A DNA stretch of 64,000 nucleotides from Flavobacterium sp. KMS (GCF_000813005.1 NZ_JSYP01000019.1:124001-188000); one strand, 5' to 3'; positions 55,695 through 64,000 are shown, counted from the stretch's first letter. Notes: a model not told the origin generated them from the letters alone. Numbers and translations: made by a program.

Positions 55695-57188
55695 TTAGTT
55701 ATCTAACTTTAAAGTTGCAGCGGTATTTTTTCTAATTTCAGATAACAATTCTGGTTTATCATTTAAAGTCTGACCATAAGAAGGAATCATTGCTTTAAGC
55801 TTTTCATCCCATTCTGGTATTTTAATTTTATCCTTAAAACATTTCCCTATTAATCCAACCATGATAGAAACCGCAGTTGAAGCTCCAGGTGAAGCACCTA
55901 ATAAAACAGCCAATGTACCATCATCTGTATTAATTACCTCTGTACCAAATTCAAGAATTCCACCTTCTTTTTCATCTTTTTTAATAACCTGAACACGTTG
56001 TCCTGCTCGCTCTAATTTCCAATCTTTAGATTTTGCATTTGGCAAGTATTCGCGTAAAGCGTTCATTCTATCTTTTGGTGATTGTCTTACTTGCTCGATT
56101 AAGTATTTAGTAAGTGGGATATTATGATAACCAGCTGCCAACATTGGCATTATATTGTCTGTTTTTATTGATAAAGGCAAATCCATATAAGATCCGTTCT
56201 TTAAAAATCGAGTCGAAAAACCAGCAAATGGTCCAAAAAGCAATGCTCTTTCTCCATTTATCATTCGTGTATCAATATGAGGAACTGACATTGGTGGCGC
56301 ACCAACACTAGCTTTTCCGTAAACTTTGGCTTGATGCTGAAGAATAACTTCTGGATTAGTACATTTTAACCATTGTCCGCTCACAGGAAAACCTCCAAAT
56401 CCTTTTCCTTCGGCAACATTTGCTTTTTCTAACAAAGGCAATGAACCTCCTCCGGCACCAATAAAGACAAATTTAGTATATACTTTTCTAGTTTGTCCGG
56501 TGGCTAAATCTGTGATTTTAATTCTCCACGATTTATCTTCACGCTGCTTTAATTTTTTTACTTCATGATTAAAATGTATTGTTACGCCATCTAATTTTCC
56601 TAGATAGTTAAACATACTTCGTGTTAACTCTCCAAAATTCACATCGGTTCCTATTGCCATAGAAGTTGCTGCAAACTTATCTGTAGCATCTCTTCCTTCC
56701 ATTACCAATGGCATCCATTCTTTTAATTGAGCAAAATCGGTGCTAAAAACCATCTCTTTAAAGATTGGATTTTTTTGTAGTGCTTCAAATCTTTTCTTAA
56801 GATAATCCACATTTTTTTCTCCCCAAACAAAACTCATGTGAGGAACACTTTTTATAAAATTATCAGGAGATGTAATTTTGTTTTGCTGTACTAAGTAAGA
56901 CCAAAACTGACGAGAAACTTCAAAGGATTCAGCAATACTAATTGCTTTTTTAGGATCTATACTACCATTTTTTTCTGGTGTATAATTCAATTCACAAAAG
57001 GCTGAGTGCCCTGTTCCTGCGTTATTCCAAGCATCAGAGCTTTCGGCTGCAGCAACATCTAATCTTTCGTAAATTTCAATTTTTAAATCTGGCTGTAATT
57101 CTTTTAAGATTAACCCAAGAGTTGCACTCATAATTCCAGCACCAATAAGTACTACTTCGGTATTTGAACGTATGGTTTTGTCGGACAT
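55695..57188 (-). CDS. mqo: Malate:quinone oxidoreductase
   Basis: 497 residues. FAD-binding motif VLIGAGIMSATLG at the N-terminus, SSDAWNNAGTGHSAFCELNYTP, GGFPVSGQWLKC and the C-terminal LGASPGASTAVSIMVGL identify Mqo. Peripheral membrane enzyme oxidising malate to oxaloacetate with electrons to menaquinone. TACCTTTG on the minus strand at 57216-57209 is a consensus -7 box 21 nt before the start. Confidence 0.95.
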   Translation of the reverse strand: MSDKTIRSNTEVVLIGAGIMSATLGLILKELQPDLKIEIYERLDVAAAESSDAWNNAGTGHSAFCELNYTPEKNGSIDPKKAISIAESFEVSRQFWSYLVQQNKITSPDNFIKSVPHMSFVWGEKNVDYLKKRFEALQKNPIFKEMVFSTDFAQLKEWMPLVMEGRDATDKFAATSMAIGTDVNFGELTRSMFNYLGKLDGVTIHFNHEVKKLKQREDKSWRIKITDLATGQTRKVYTKFVFIGAGGGSLPLLEKANVAEGKGFGGFPVSGQWLKCTNPEVILQHQAKVYGKASVGAPPMSVPHIDTRMINGERALLFGPFAGFSTRFLKNGSYMDLPLSIKTDNIMPMLAAGYHNIPLTKYLIEQVRQSPKDRMNALREYLPNAKSKDWKLERAGQRVQVIKKDEKEGGILEFGTEVINTDDGTLAVLLGASPGASTAVSIMVGLIGKCFKDKIKIPEWDEKLKAMIPSYGQTLNDKPELLSEIRKNTAATLKLDN

Positions 57189-57303
57189 AGCAAGAAAATT
57201 TTAAAGTGCAAAGGTACTTCATAAAATTGCAAAAAAAAACTATAAATTTCACCTTAAAAGTTATAGTTTTCTAAAACGTTTGCGAGCTAAATCCTTTGAT
57301 TTT

Positions 57304-57720
57304 TTAAAACATTTTACGAGACAAATAGTCCTGAAGCATTATCGTTGCTGAGATTTCATCGATCAAACCTTTATTCTGACGTTGTTTTTTGCTAAGTCCA
57401 CTGTCTATCATTGTTTGAAATGCCATTTTAGAAGTAAATCTTTCATCAACCCGAACTACTTTCATATCCGGAAAAATATTCGAAAAATGAGTTACAAAAC
57501 CTTTAATAATTGAAGCACTTTGTGATGGCTCTCCATTCATTTGTTTTGGCTCACCTATTAAGACCGCTTCCACCTTTTCTTTAGCAAAATAATCTTTTAA
57601 AAAATCGATAGTTGTATTAGATGGAATTGTAGTTAAACCCGAGGCAATAATTTGCAGTTCATCTGTAACAGCAATTCCTGTTCTTTTTTGTCCGTAATCT
57701 ATAGCGAGAATTCTTGGCAT
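57304..57720 (-). CDS. ruvX: Holliday junction resolvase-like RNase RuvX/YqgF
   Basis: 138 residues of the YqgF RNase H-fold family: AIDYGQKRTGIAVTD with the first acidic residue, GEPKQMNGEPS, VDERFTS, and a C-terminal ISATIMLQDYL. Role in pre-16S rRNA processing. A hairpin at 57780-57810 lies between this gene and the FNR-type promoter at 57960-58003, so that promoter probably does not normally read into ruvX. Confidence 0.92.
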   Translation of the reverse strand: MPRILAIDYGQKRTGIAVTDELQIIASGLTTIPSNTTIDFLKDYFAKEKVEAVLIGEPKQMNGEPSQSASIIKGFVTHFSNIFPDMKVVRVDERFTSKMAFQTMIDSGLSKKQRQNKGLIDEISATIMLQDYLSRKMF

Positions 57721-57771
57721 CTTATTAAATATTAATGGAACAAAGATACATAAAGTAAAAACCTTGTGCCT

Positions 57772-57956
57772 TAAAAAAATTAATCCGTTCTATATTCCAG
57801 AACGGATTAATTAAACTTTTTTCCAAAAAAAAATTAAAACGATATCAAAAAAATTAATTTAAAAACCTACTAACCATCTATTTATACTAATTCACAGATT
57901 TTAAACAATCCATAAATAGAACTTTGCTCTTTAAAATATTCTTGCATATAATTTCA
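57772..57956 (-). ncRNA. Candidate FNR-activated small RNA
   Basis: No gene is recognised in the 540 nt between ruvX and the LTA-synthase-like gene. On the minus strand an FNR-type promoter (57960-58003) should start RNA near 57956. A perfect 12-bp hairpin (TTAATCCGTTCT at 57780-57791 with AGAACGGATTAA at 57799-57810) followed on that strand by a U run ends it near 57772, giving roughly 185 nt. A 21-codon frame (57882-57947, starting MQEYFKEQSS) lies inside and could be a small protein instead. Prediction only. Confidence 0.5.
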
Positions 57957-57959
57957 ATT

Positions 57960-58003
57960 CAAAAGTAGGCCTAATTACATCCCTAATTCATGATAATTAT
58001 CAT
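57960..58003 (-). promoter_or_regulatory. FNR-type box and -7 element with no protein gene behind it
   Basis: Perfect palindrome ATGATAATTATCAT at 57990-58003, identical to the hemN site. Minus-strand TACTTTTG at 57967-57960 has the same 33-bp centre distance. No -7 box lies at that distance on the plus side, so the promoter points away from the LTA-synthase-like gene. Confidence 0.7.
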
Positions 58004-58261
58004 CGAACAAAAGAAAGAATTAACGTATTATAGATATTTATTCACAACACTTAATAGCACATATAAATCAATTAACAATTTAAAAACCAAATAATTACAA
58101 AAATTTAAAGTTTAAAATATTTTAAATCAGAGTTGTTTTGTTATAAAATTAGTTAGACCAAGTAATCGTAATTTGAAAAAAAAATAGTTCTTTTGCTTCA
58201 AATTTCCCACATATTATAGAAAATTACTCAAAAACAAATACCCAAATTCACTAAATACCAA

Positions 58262-60130
58262 ATGAATAATTATAAAAATAGCATTATTTTATTTCTAAAA
58301 AGATTCTTTTTAATTGTCATAATTTATCAATTCTCTAGAGTTCTATTCTATCTTATGAACTCAAAATTATTCGAACCTTTTACATTTCAAACTTTTCTAG
58401 GAGGTCTTCTTTTTGATTTTGCAGCTATAGCTTATATAAATATTGTTTTCTTATTAGCGCATTTGATTCCAGGAAATTTCAAATACAAACCAAGATATCA
58501 AAGCATCCTAAAAGTTTCCTTTTATGCTGTTAACCTTATCTTTATTGCTACCAACTTCATAGACATTATTTACTATCGTTTTACTGGTAGAAGAAGTACT
58601 TTTGGGATGATTACTGCCAAAGGAATGGAGCACGAAGCCTTAGGTTTAATCCCTTCTTTCTTAAAAGAATTCTGGTACATCTTTGTACTATTTCTTATCG
58701 TTAGTATTATATTTTGGAAATTGATTCCGAATTTAAAAACACATTTAATACACGAAAAATCAACCAAAAAAGACTACTATAAACAATACTCTTATTTTGT
58801 TCTTTCGATAGTTATAATTTTACTTATGGGACGTGGTGGGTTCCGAAAAAAACCAATTAAAATTGTAGATGCTGCTGAATATGGGGCATTAAATAATTCT
58901 GCATTAGTCTTAAATACTCCTTTTTGCATCTTAAAATCTGCTGTTAAAAAAGAAGATATTGAGAAAGTAAATTATTTTAATGAAAAAGAGTTAGTTTCAA
59001 TTTATAACCCTGTCATTTCTTTAAAATCAAGCGAACCAACTATTAAAAAAAATGTAGTTATTTTAATTTTGGAAAGTTTCGGTAATGAAAACATTGGTCG
59101 CGGACAAACTCCTTTCTTAGATTCTCTAATAACAAAATCATATTACTTTAAGAATGGGTTTGCAAACGGAAAAGTTTCAATTGATGCTGTTCCATCTATT
59201 CTCTCAAGCATTCCTAGCTTAATGAATAACTCTTTTATAACATCTAGTTATTCTTTAAATAAAATAAATGGTCTTCCTAAAATTCTCAAGAAAGAAGGCT
59301 ATACTACTTCATTTTTTCATGGCGCCTTTAATGGTAGTCAGAACTTTGACCAATATGCTCAAGTAGCAGGATTTGACCAATATTTTGGAAAAGACCAATA
59401 TACAGGAGAAGAATCTTTTGATGGTAAATGGGGGATTTTTGATGAAGATTTTCTACAATTTTACGCTGCTAAATTAACTTCATTTAAACAACCTTTCTTT
59501 AGTTCATTATTTACTATTTCTTCCCATAGCCCATATACTATTCCAGAAAAATATAAAGGAAAATTCCCTAAGGGAACTACAGAAATTCAAGAAAGCATAG
59601 CATACACTGATTTTGCATTGCGAAGATTTTTTGATACAGCAAAAAAACAAGAATGGTACAAAAACACACTATTTGTTATTTCTTCTGATCATACTTCATC
59701 TGGAGGAGATAAAGATATTGACAAAACTAATATTGGAAAATTCCACATTCCGATTTTATTTTTCGATCCATCAAATCCTGAATTAACAGGTGTTAACGAG
59801 AAAAACTTTCAGCAAATTGACATCATGCCTAGTATTCTAGATTACTTAAATATAAAAACTGACATGGTTAGTTTTGGTAAAAGTTATAAATCTAAAGAAA
59901 ACTATGTGGTTTATTACCTCCAAGGAACATATCATTACATCAAAGATGATTATTATCTTGCTTTTGCAAATAATAAAACAATTGGATTATATAACTGGAA
60001 AAATGACCCTTTATTAAAAAACAATTTGATGCTAAAAGATAAAGCTAAAGTTGAAGAGTCTGAAAAATTCTTAAAAGCATACATACAATCTTTCAATGAA
60101 AGAGTAGTCAATAATAAATTAGCGATTTAA
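58262..60130 (+). CDS. LTA synthase family membrane sulfatase/phosphoglycerol transferase
   Basis: 622 residues. About five N-terminal membrane helices (to about residue 190), then a periplasmic alkaline-phosphatase-fold domain: VVILILESFGNENIG (metal Glu), FANGKVSIDAVPSI with the likely nucleophile Ser, and SSDHTSSGGD (metal Asp-His). Related to LtaS/OpgB/EptA-type enzymes that move phospho-groups from lipids. In Gram-negative Bacteroidota the substrate is not established. Ends in a terminator at 60173-60201. Confidence 0.82.
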   Translation: MNNYKNSIILFLKRFFLIVIIYQFSRVLFYLMNSKLFEPFTFQTFLGGLLFDFAAIAYINIVFLLAHLIPGNFKYKPRYQSILKVSFYAVNLIFIATNFIDIIYYRFTGRRSTFGMITAKGMEHEALGLIPSFLKEFWYIFVLFLIVSIIFWKLIPNLKTHLIHEKSTKKDYYKQYSYFVLSIVIILLMGRGGFRKKPIKIVDAAEYGALNNSALVLNTPFCILKSAVKKEDIEKVNYFNEKELVSIYNPVISLKSSEPTIKKNVVILILESFGNENIGRGQTPFLDSLITKSYYFKNGFANGKVSIDAVPSILSSIPSLMNNSFITSSYSLNKINGLPKILKKEGYTTSFFHGAFNGSQNFDQYAQVAGFDQYFGKDQYTGEESFDGKWGIFDEDFLQFYAAKLTSFKQPFFSSLFTISSHSPYTIPEKYKGKFPKGTTEIQESIAYTDFALRRFFDTAKKQEWYKNTLFVISSDHTSSGGDKDIDKTNIGKFHIPILFFDPSNPELTGVNEKNFQQIDIMPSILDYLNIKTDMVSFGKSYKSKENYVVYYLQGTYHYIKDDYYLAFANNKTIGLYNWKNDPLLKNNLMLKDKAKVEESEKFLKAYIQSFNERVVNNKLAI

Positions 60131-60172
60131 CTAATTTAAAAAAACTAAAGCGATTTAATAATACGAAAAAGA

Positions 60173-60201
60173 AAAGAGGTTTTAAAACCTCTTTCCTTTT
60201 T
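60173..60201 (+). terminator. Terminator of the LTA-synthase-like gene
   Basis: AAAGAGGTTTT / AAAACCTCTTT inverted repeat followed by a T-rich run. Confidence 0.85.
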
Positions 60202-60314
60202 TTATTTAATTATAATTCTGCACAGCCTGATTTAGATAACCTCATCAATATTTATACATAAAACTATCTAGAATCAGGAAATAAAGTCAATAACTATCAA
60301 CCTATATACACAAG

Positions 60315-60348
60315 AAAAGGGTCTAACTTTAATTAAAAAGTTAAACCC
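60315..60348 (-). terminator. Terminator of the PAS gene
   Basis: GGGTCTAACTTT (60319-60330) pairs with AAAGTTAAACCC (60337-60348) with one mismatch. The minus transcript ends in U4. Confidence 0.65.
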
Positions 60349-60391
60349 CATTTATTTTAAAACTTAAGTCTTTTAATTGCCAGCTTGTATC

Positions 60392-61018
60392 TTATCTACC
60401 AAAAAAACGACTAAAGAAACCTCTTTCCTCCTCTTCCTCAACATGAGTCTCAACTTGTTGATTTGCAGACTGCGCTTTTTCATGTTCGTACATTAATTCT
60501 TTAATATACTCAACATAAGTTCGTTTTTTCTCTTCTAGAAATCCAATCAAATATTTCTCACTAAATTCCATTCCACTAGCAAATTCTATTTGAAGCAACT
60601 TTTTGTACAAAGGTTCAATATGCATCGCGATTACTTCTTGTGGCACAGAACGTCTGCGTCCAAAATAATTTGCTATTGCTCCATTTGAATCTTTTGCAAT
60701 TTCAAAATCGGTAACAACCCAGTAATATCTTCCAGATTTAGCTAGATTTTTAACAACAGCATGAAAGTTATTTCCTTTTTTAAGATTTTCCCATAATACT
60801 TTAAATATCACTCGTGGCATATCAGGATGTCTTATGATACTATGCGGTTGCCCCATTAATTCATAATCTTCATATCCGCAAACATCAACAAAAATTTCAT
60901 TGGCGTATTCGATAATTCCAAATGGGTTTGTTTTACTCATGATAACTTGGGTTTTATCCCAAGAAACTTCTTTATCAATTGGTGTAGGTCTGTGAAACGA
61001 CTCGTTTTCTTGATTCAT
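60392..61018 (-). CDS. Aer-type PAS domain protein
   Basis: 208 residues from ATG 61018 (MNQENESFHRP); an alternative start at 61054 adds 12 residues. One PAS domain (about 15-125) of the Aer/FAD type: PHSIIRHPDMPRVIFKVLWENLKKG and VVKNLAKSGRYYWV closely follow the aerotaxis receptor pattern. The rest is helical with a Glu-rich tail and no HAMP, methyl-accepting, kinase or GGDEF domain. Likely a cytoplasmic redox or oxygen sensor with an unknown partner. An FNR-type box and -7 element lie upstream, so the sensor itself appears oxygen-regulated. Confidence 0.8.
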   Translation of the reverse strand: MNQENESFHRPTPIDKEVSWDKTQVIMSKTNPFGIIEYANEIFVDVCGYEDYELMGQPHSIIRHPDMPRVIFKVLWENLKKGNNFHAVVKNLAKSGRYYWVVTDFEIAKDSNGAIANYFGRRRSVPQEVIAMHIEPLYKKLLQIEFASGMEFSEKYLIGFLEEKKRTYVEYIKELMYEHEKAQSANQQVETHVEEEEERGFFSRFFGR

Positions 61019-61090
61019 TGTTAATATACTAATTAAATTATTGAATTCAAACAATTTAAAATCACCTTATGTTGTTGTTAAATTGTCTTA

Positions 61091-61134
61091 CAAAAGTAAT
61101 TTTATAAGAAAAGTTAAAAATTGATATTTATCAG
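61091..61134 (-). promoter_or_regulatory. FNR-type box (weaker) and -7 element of the PAS gene
   Basis: TTGATATTTATCAG at 61121-61134 keeps the TGATA-TTATCA core. Minus-strand TACTTTTG at 61098-61091 has the same 33-bp centre distance as the other four sites. Confidence 0.65.
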
Positions 61135-61253
61135 GGAATAAGATAAAAAATATTTTATGTAGGAAAAATTATTTAAAATAAAAAGACTTAATCCTATACA
61201 ACAATAAAAAAATAATATTTTTTTATAAAAATGTTACTATAAAGAAATGAGGG

Positions 61254-61283
61254 TTGTTTTAAAAAAAAATCGAATTATATTTG
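61254..61283 (+). promoter_or_regulatory. Promoter of dapD
   Basis: TTG at 61254-61256, 19 nt, then TATATTTG at 61276-61283: a full match to the Bacteroidota -33/-7 consensus, 18 nt before the dapD ATG. Confidence 0.75.
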
Positions 61284-61301
61284 CCTAAAATCTTTAGTAC
61301 T

Positions 61302-62117
61302 ATGAATCCTTTACAAACTATTATAGAACAAGCTTGGGAAAACAGAGCTTTGTTACAAGAAACTACAACAACTGATGCTATCAGAGAAGTTATTGAACTT
61401 TTGGATACAGGAAAATTACGTGTTGCAGAACCAGTTGGTGATGCTTGGCAAGTAAACGAATGGGTAAAAAAAGCAGTTGTAATGTATTTCCCTATTCAAA
61501 AAATGGAAACTTTAGAATCTGGTATTTTTGAGTATCATGATAAAATGTTGCTAAAAAAAGGATATGCCGAAAAAGGAATCCGTGTAGTACCTAATGCTGT
61601 AGCGCGTTATGGAGCTTATATTTCTAGCGGAGTTATCTTAATGCCTAGTTATGTAAATATTGGTGCATATGTAGACGAAGGAACTATGGTAGACACATGG
61701 GCGACTGTAGGAAGCTGTGCTCAAATTGGTAAAAATGTACACTTAAGCGGTGGTGTAGGTATTGGTGGAGTATTAGAGCCTTTACAAGCAGCGCCAGTAA
61801 TTATAGAAGATGGAGCATTTGTAGGTTCTCGTTGTATTGTTGTAGAAGGTGTACACGTTGGGAAAGAAGCTGTTTTAGGAGCAAACGTATGCTTAACTGC
61901 TTCTACAAAAATCATCGATGTAACTGGAGATACTCCTGTAGAAATGAAAGGATATGTTCCTGCTCGCTCAGTTGTTATTCCTGGAAGTTATACCAAAAAA
62001 TTTGCTGCTGGAGAATTTCAAGTTCCATGTGCCTTAATTATTGGTACTCGTAAACCATCTACAGATTTAAAAACGTCATTAAATAATGCACTTCGGGAGT
62101 ACGATGTTGCAGTATAA
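61302..62117 (+). CDS. dapD: Tetrahydrodipicolinate N-succinyltransferase
   Basis: 271 residues from ATG 61302. The upstream TTG at 61281 lies in the -7 box and is rejected. Left-handed beta-helix hexapeptide enzyme: RVVPNAVARYGAYISSGVILMPSYVNIGAYVDEG-type repeats, VDTWATVGSCAQIG, GGVGIGGVLEPLQAAPVIIEDG and GSRCIVVEGV. Succinyl-CoA-dependent step of lysine/diaminopimelate synthesis. Own promoter, no partner dap gene adjacent. Confidence 0.95.
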   Translation: MNPLQTIIEQAWENRALLQETTTTDAIREVIELLDTGKLRVAEPVGDAWQVNEWVKKAVVMYFPIQKMETLESGIFEYHDKMLLKKGYAEKGIRVVPNAVARYGAYISSGVILMPSYVNIGAYVDEGTMVDTWATVGSCAQIGKNVHLSGGVGIGGVLEPLQAAPVIIEDGAFVGSRCIVVEGVHVGKEAVLGANVCLTASTKIIDVTGDTPVEMKGYVPARSVVIPGSYTKKFAAGEFQVPCALIIGTRKPSTDLKTSLNNALREYDVAV

Positions 62118-62167
62118 TATTATTTTATTAAACTCCATAATTATAAGTAAGTATGTTAAGTAAAGAA

Positions 62168-62905
62168 ATGAAAAAACTATCCGTTATCATACTTACTTAT
62201 AATGAAGAGTTTTATATTGCCGATGCAATAAAATCTGTTTCATTTGCTGATGAGATTATTGTTTTAGACTCTAATAGTACTGATGCTACACAAAAAATTG
62301 CTACAGATTTAGGCGTTAAACTTTTTTCTAGAAAATTTGACAATTACTGTAATCAGAGAAACCATGCAATAAGTTTTGCAACTGGTGACTGGATATTGTT
62401 TCTAGATGCAGACGAAAGGGTTACAGATAAACTTCAAGCTGAAATTTTAAAAAGTATCGAATGGGATGAATTTGATACCTATAAAATCTGGTTTCCTCAT
62501 TTTTTCATGAATCGCTTTTTATTTCATTATACCGACAAAGTTGTTCGTTTAATGAAAAATGAAAAGTTAGTTTTTGAAAATGAAGTACATGAAAAATTAA
62601 TCATAAAATCAAAACCTGGTGTATTAAAAAATTATATGGTACACTACACCTACAAAGGATTATTTCACTTTATAGGTAAAAAAGACAAATACGCTTGGTT
62701 TCAGGCAAAGATGTGTGCCAATAAGGGAAAGAAAGTGACACTGTTTCTACTCTTTTTTAAACCATTTTACCGATTTTTTCATACATATATCGTAAAAAGA
62801 GTCTACCTAGATGGAGTTCCTGGTCTTGCTGCTGCTGCTATAGATGCCTATGGAGTATTCTCCAGATATGCAAAAATGATGCTAATCGAAAAAGATTTAG
62901 AATAG
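62168..62905 (+). CDS. Glycosyltransferase family 2 (WaaE/KdtX-like)
   Basis: 245 residues from ATG 62168 (MKKLSVIILTYNEE). An ATG five codons upstream (62153) is equally open. GT-A fold: TYNEEFYIADAI, ADEIIVLDSNSTDAT, CNQRNHAISFATGDWILFLDADE with the DxD motif, and VHEKL. This arrangement matches LPS-core glycosyltransferases that act without a polyprenyl link. The last 9 nt overlap the end of the converging deacetylase gene. Confidence 0.85.
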   Translation: MKKLSVIILTYNEEFYIADAIKSVSFADEIIVLDSNSTDATQKIATDLGVKLFSRKFDNYCNQRNHAISFATGDWILFLDADERVTDKLQAEILKSIEWDEFDTYKIWFPHFFMNRFLFHYTDKVVRLMKNEKLVFENEVHEKLIIKSKPGVLKNYMVHYTYKGLFHFIGKKDKYAWFQAKMCANKGKKVTLFLLFFKPFYRFFHTYIVKRVYLDGVPGLAAAAIDAYGVFSRYAKMMLIEKDLE

Positions 62906-63619
62906 CTTTAATTTCCCAAATTTTATTTTTAACCTAAAAGTCATCAAGCTATCCTGACCTTTAATGTCTATTCGTTGGATTTCGTAGTTATCTTTAAAAG
63001 GAAAATTATTTGGACGATTCCCTATTTTTAAACCAAACTTTATTTTATTCTTAGCTACTATTTGTTTAAATTGCTCATTTTCATCACCCTTTTTAGGATA
63101 ATTCCCATATGGATAAGCCAAAGCCGGATATACTCTTAAATCATTCTTTTTAATCACCTCCTCGCATTTTAGAAAATCATTTTCTATTTCTGAGGCTGAT
63201 AATAAACTATATTTTTTATGCTCATAGGAATGATAGCCTAATTCTATTTTATTGTTTAACCCCTTTAATTGTTCAATTGTCATTATTTTTTCTCCCAAGG
63301 ATTCAGACTTACCATTCCATAAATCTGTCTTTCCTATGTATGAAAAAGGAATAAAAAAACTAGCTTTTAAATTAAATTTTTCTAATAACGGTGCTGCAAA
63401 AACAAGCTGATTTTCAGTTACATCATCAAAAGTAAGAACAATACTCTTTTTAGGAATAGATTTCATTTTTTCTAATTCTGCAAAATGAAATGTTTCATAA
63501 TTATTATCTCTCAGATACTGAAGTTGTTGCTCCAGTTTTTGTACTGAAATAGTCAACTTATTACTTTCATTTTCAGATTGACAAATATTATGATACATTA
63601 AAATTGGGAGTCTTGACAT
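62897..63619 (-). CDS. Polysaccharide deacetylase (NodB-like)
   Basis: 240 residues, no signal peptide. CE4 motifs: LTFDDVTENQ (catalytic Asp and metal Asp), ELGYHSYEHKKYS (metal His pair H-x3-H) and YPYGNYP. N-terminal LPILMYHNIC is the usual family start. Deacetylates N-acetylated surface sugars; substrate unknown. Located between two GT2 genes, so part of an envelope-polysaccharide or LPS-core group. Confidence 0.87.
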   Translation of the reverse strand: MSRLPILMYHNICQSENESNKLTISVQKLEQQLQYLRDNNYETFHFAELEKMKSIPKKSIVLTFDDVTENQLVFAAPLLEKFNLKASFFIPFSYIGKTDLWNGKSESLGEKIMTIEQLKGLNNKIELGYHSYEHKKYSLLSASEIENDFLKCEEVIKKNDLRVYPALAYPYGNYPKKGDENEQFKQIVAKNKIKFGLKIGNRPNNFPFKDNYEIQRIDIKGQDSLMTFRLKIKFGKLKLF

Positions 63620-63681
63620 TTTGTTTGATTTTTTACAAAGTTATAAATCTAAAATTATTAATATTGCACAAAATTGATTTT

Positions 63682-64000
63682 ATGCCTCAAAATGTAATAG
63701 TTCCCAAAATTAGTATTTTGGCATTTTGTTTTAATGAAGAAAACAACATCAAGAAACTTATTGAGAATGTGTCGTTTGCTCATGAAATTATCATTATCGA
63801 CAACAATAGTACAGACAAAACAGTTGCTATTGCGAAAGAGCTTGGCGCAACAATTATTGAACAAACTACTGCTGATAAAACACTACAACACAATCTAGCT
63901 ATTAATCAGGCGCAAAATGATTGGATCTTGTTGTTGGACATAAACGAATATATTTCTCCCGAACTTAAGGATGAAATTTTGACTAAAATTGCTAATCAAA
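63682..64000 (+). CDS. Glycosyltransferase family 2 (partial, 3' end outside window)
   Basis: 106 codons in the window from ATG 63682 (MPQNVIVPKISILAFCFNEE). GT-A N-terminal half: FAHEIIIIDNNSTDKTVAIAKELGA, LQHNLAINQAQNDWILLLDINEYIS. Aligns with the GT2 gene at 62168, but the DxD position reads Asp-Ile-Asn instead of Asp-Ala-Asp, so the metal-binding motif is altered. It may be a second WaaE-like enzyme or a diverged, possibly inactive, paralog. Confidence 0.8.
   Translation, partial: MPQNVIVPKISILAFCFNEENNIKKLIENVSFAHEIIIIDNNSTDKTVAIAKELGATIIEQTTADKTLQHNLAINQAQNDWILLLDINEYISPELKDEILTKIANQ

Noticed and set aside
57780..57810. Hairpin as terminator of the plus-strand region or of ruvX
   Set aside because: No plus-strand gene ends before it, and ruvX lies downstream of it on the minus strand. 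It fits better as the end of the proposed small RNA or as an attenuator.

Overview
This window is AT-rich Bacteroidota DNA, most likely Flavobacterium or a close relative. The signs are TAnnTTTG-type -7 promoter boxes, a type IX secretion (T9SS) type A C-terminal sorting domain, SprB-type repeats, WG repeats, a fused CcoN-CcoO oxidase subunit, a DUF5606-like gene beside def, and very low GC. No tRNA, rRNA, IS element or CRISPR array was recognised.

Left part (1-28.0 kb), accessory surface and toxin region. It opens with a partial beta-helix surface protein and a divergent pair: an endonuclease V gene and a longer protein that ends in a degenerate endonuclease V domain. A WG-repeat gene and a collagen-like/S74-chaperone gene follow, both frameshifted in slippage-prone tracts. 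From 9.1 kb a co-oriented cluster encodes exported proteins: an FN3 protein, two tandem paralogs ending in an SprB-like repeat, a 1618-residue SprB-repeat protein with a T9SS sorting domain, an 815-residue outer-membrane barrel-like protein and a 1962-residue multidomain protein. The last has an FN3 domain, a metzincin-like HExxH site and a C-terminal YwqJ-like deaminase toxin domain. It is followed at once by a small candidate immunity gene and another intact endonuclease V gene. The toxin, candidate immunity and repair-nuclease order recalls Bacillus subtilis ywqJ-ywqK-ywqL(nfi). It suggests an antibacterial nucleic-acid deaminase system that carries its own deamination-repair enzyme.

Middle part (28.1-41.7 kb), mostly core genes: a cysteine-synthase-family enzyme, oligopeptidase B, YbaB, threonine aldolase, peptide release factor 2 with its programmed +1 frameshift, phospholipase A1, LpxD, an acyl-CoA carboxylase carboxyltransferase, DoxX and HemN.

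Right part (41.7-64 kb). A complete cbb3 oxidase locus is present (ccoS-ccoNO-ccoQ-ccoP-ccoG-ccoH-safE-like, plus ccoI) next to an Fnr/Crp regulator. It is followed by mazG, a DUF5606-like gene, def, a FUSC transporter, mqo, ruvX, an LTA-synthase-like sulfatase, an Aer-type PAS protein, dapD and envelope-sugar genes (two GT2 glycosyltransferases and a polysaccharide deacetylase), the last gene running off the edge.

A 14-bp palindrome close to ATGATAATTATCAT occurs at five places: before hemN, ccoS, ccoI and the PAS gene, and once before no recognised gene. In every case its centre lies exactly 33 bp from the centre of a -7 box in the downstream direction. This looks like a class-II FNR regulon. 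The orphan site points at a roughly 185-nt transcript ending in a strong hairpin, a candidate oxygen-regulated small RNA.
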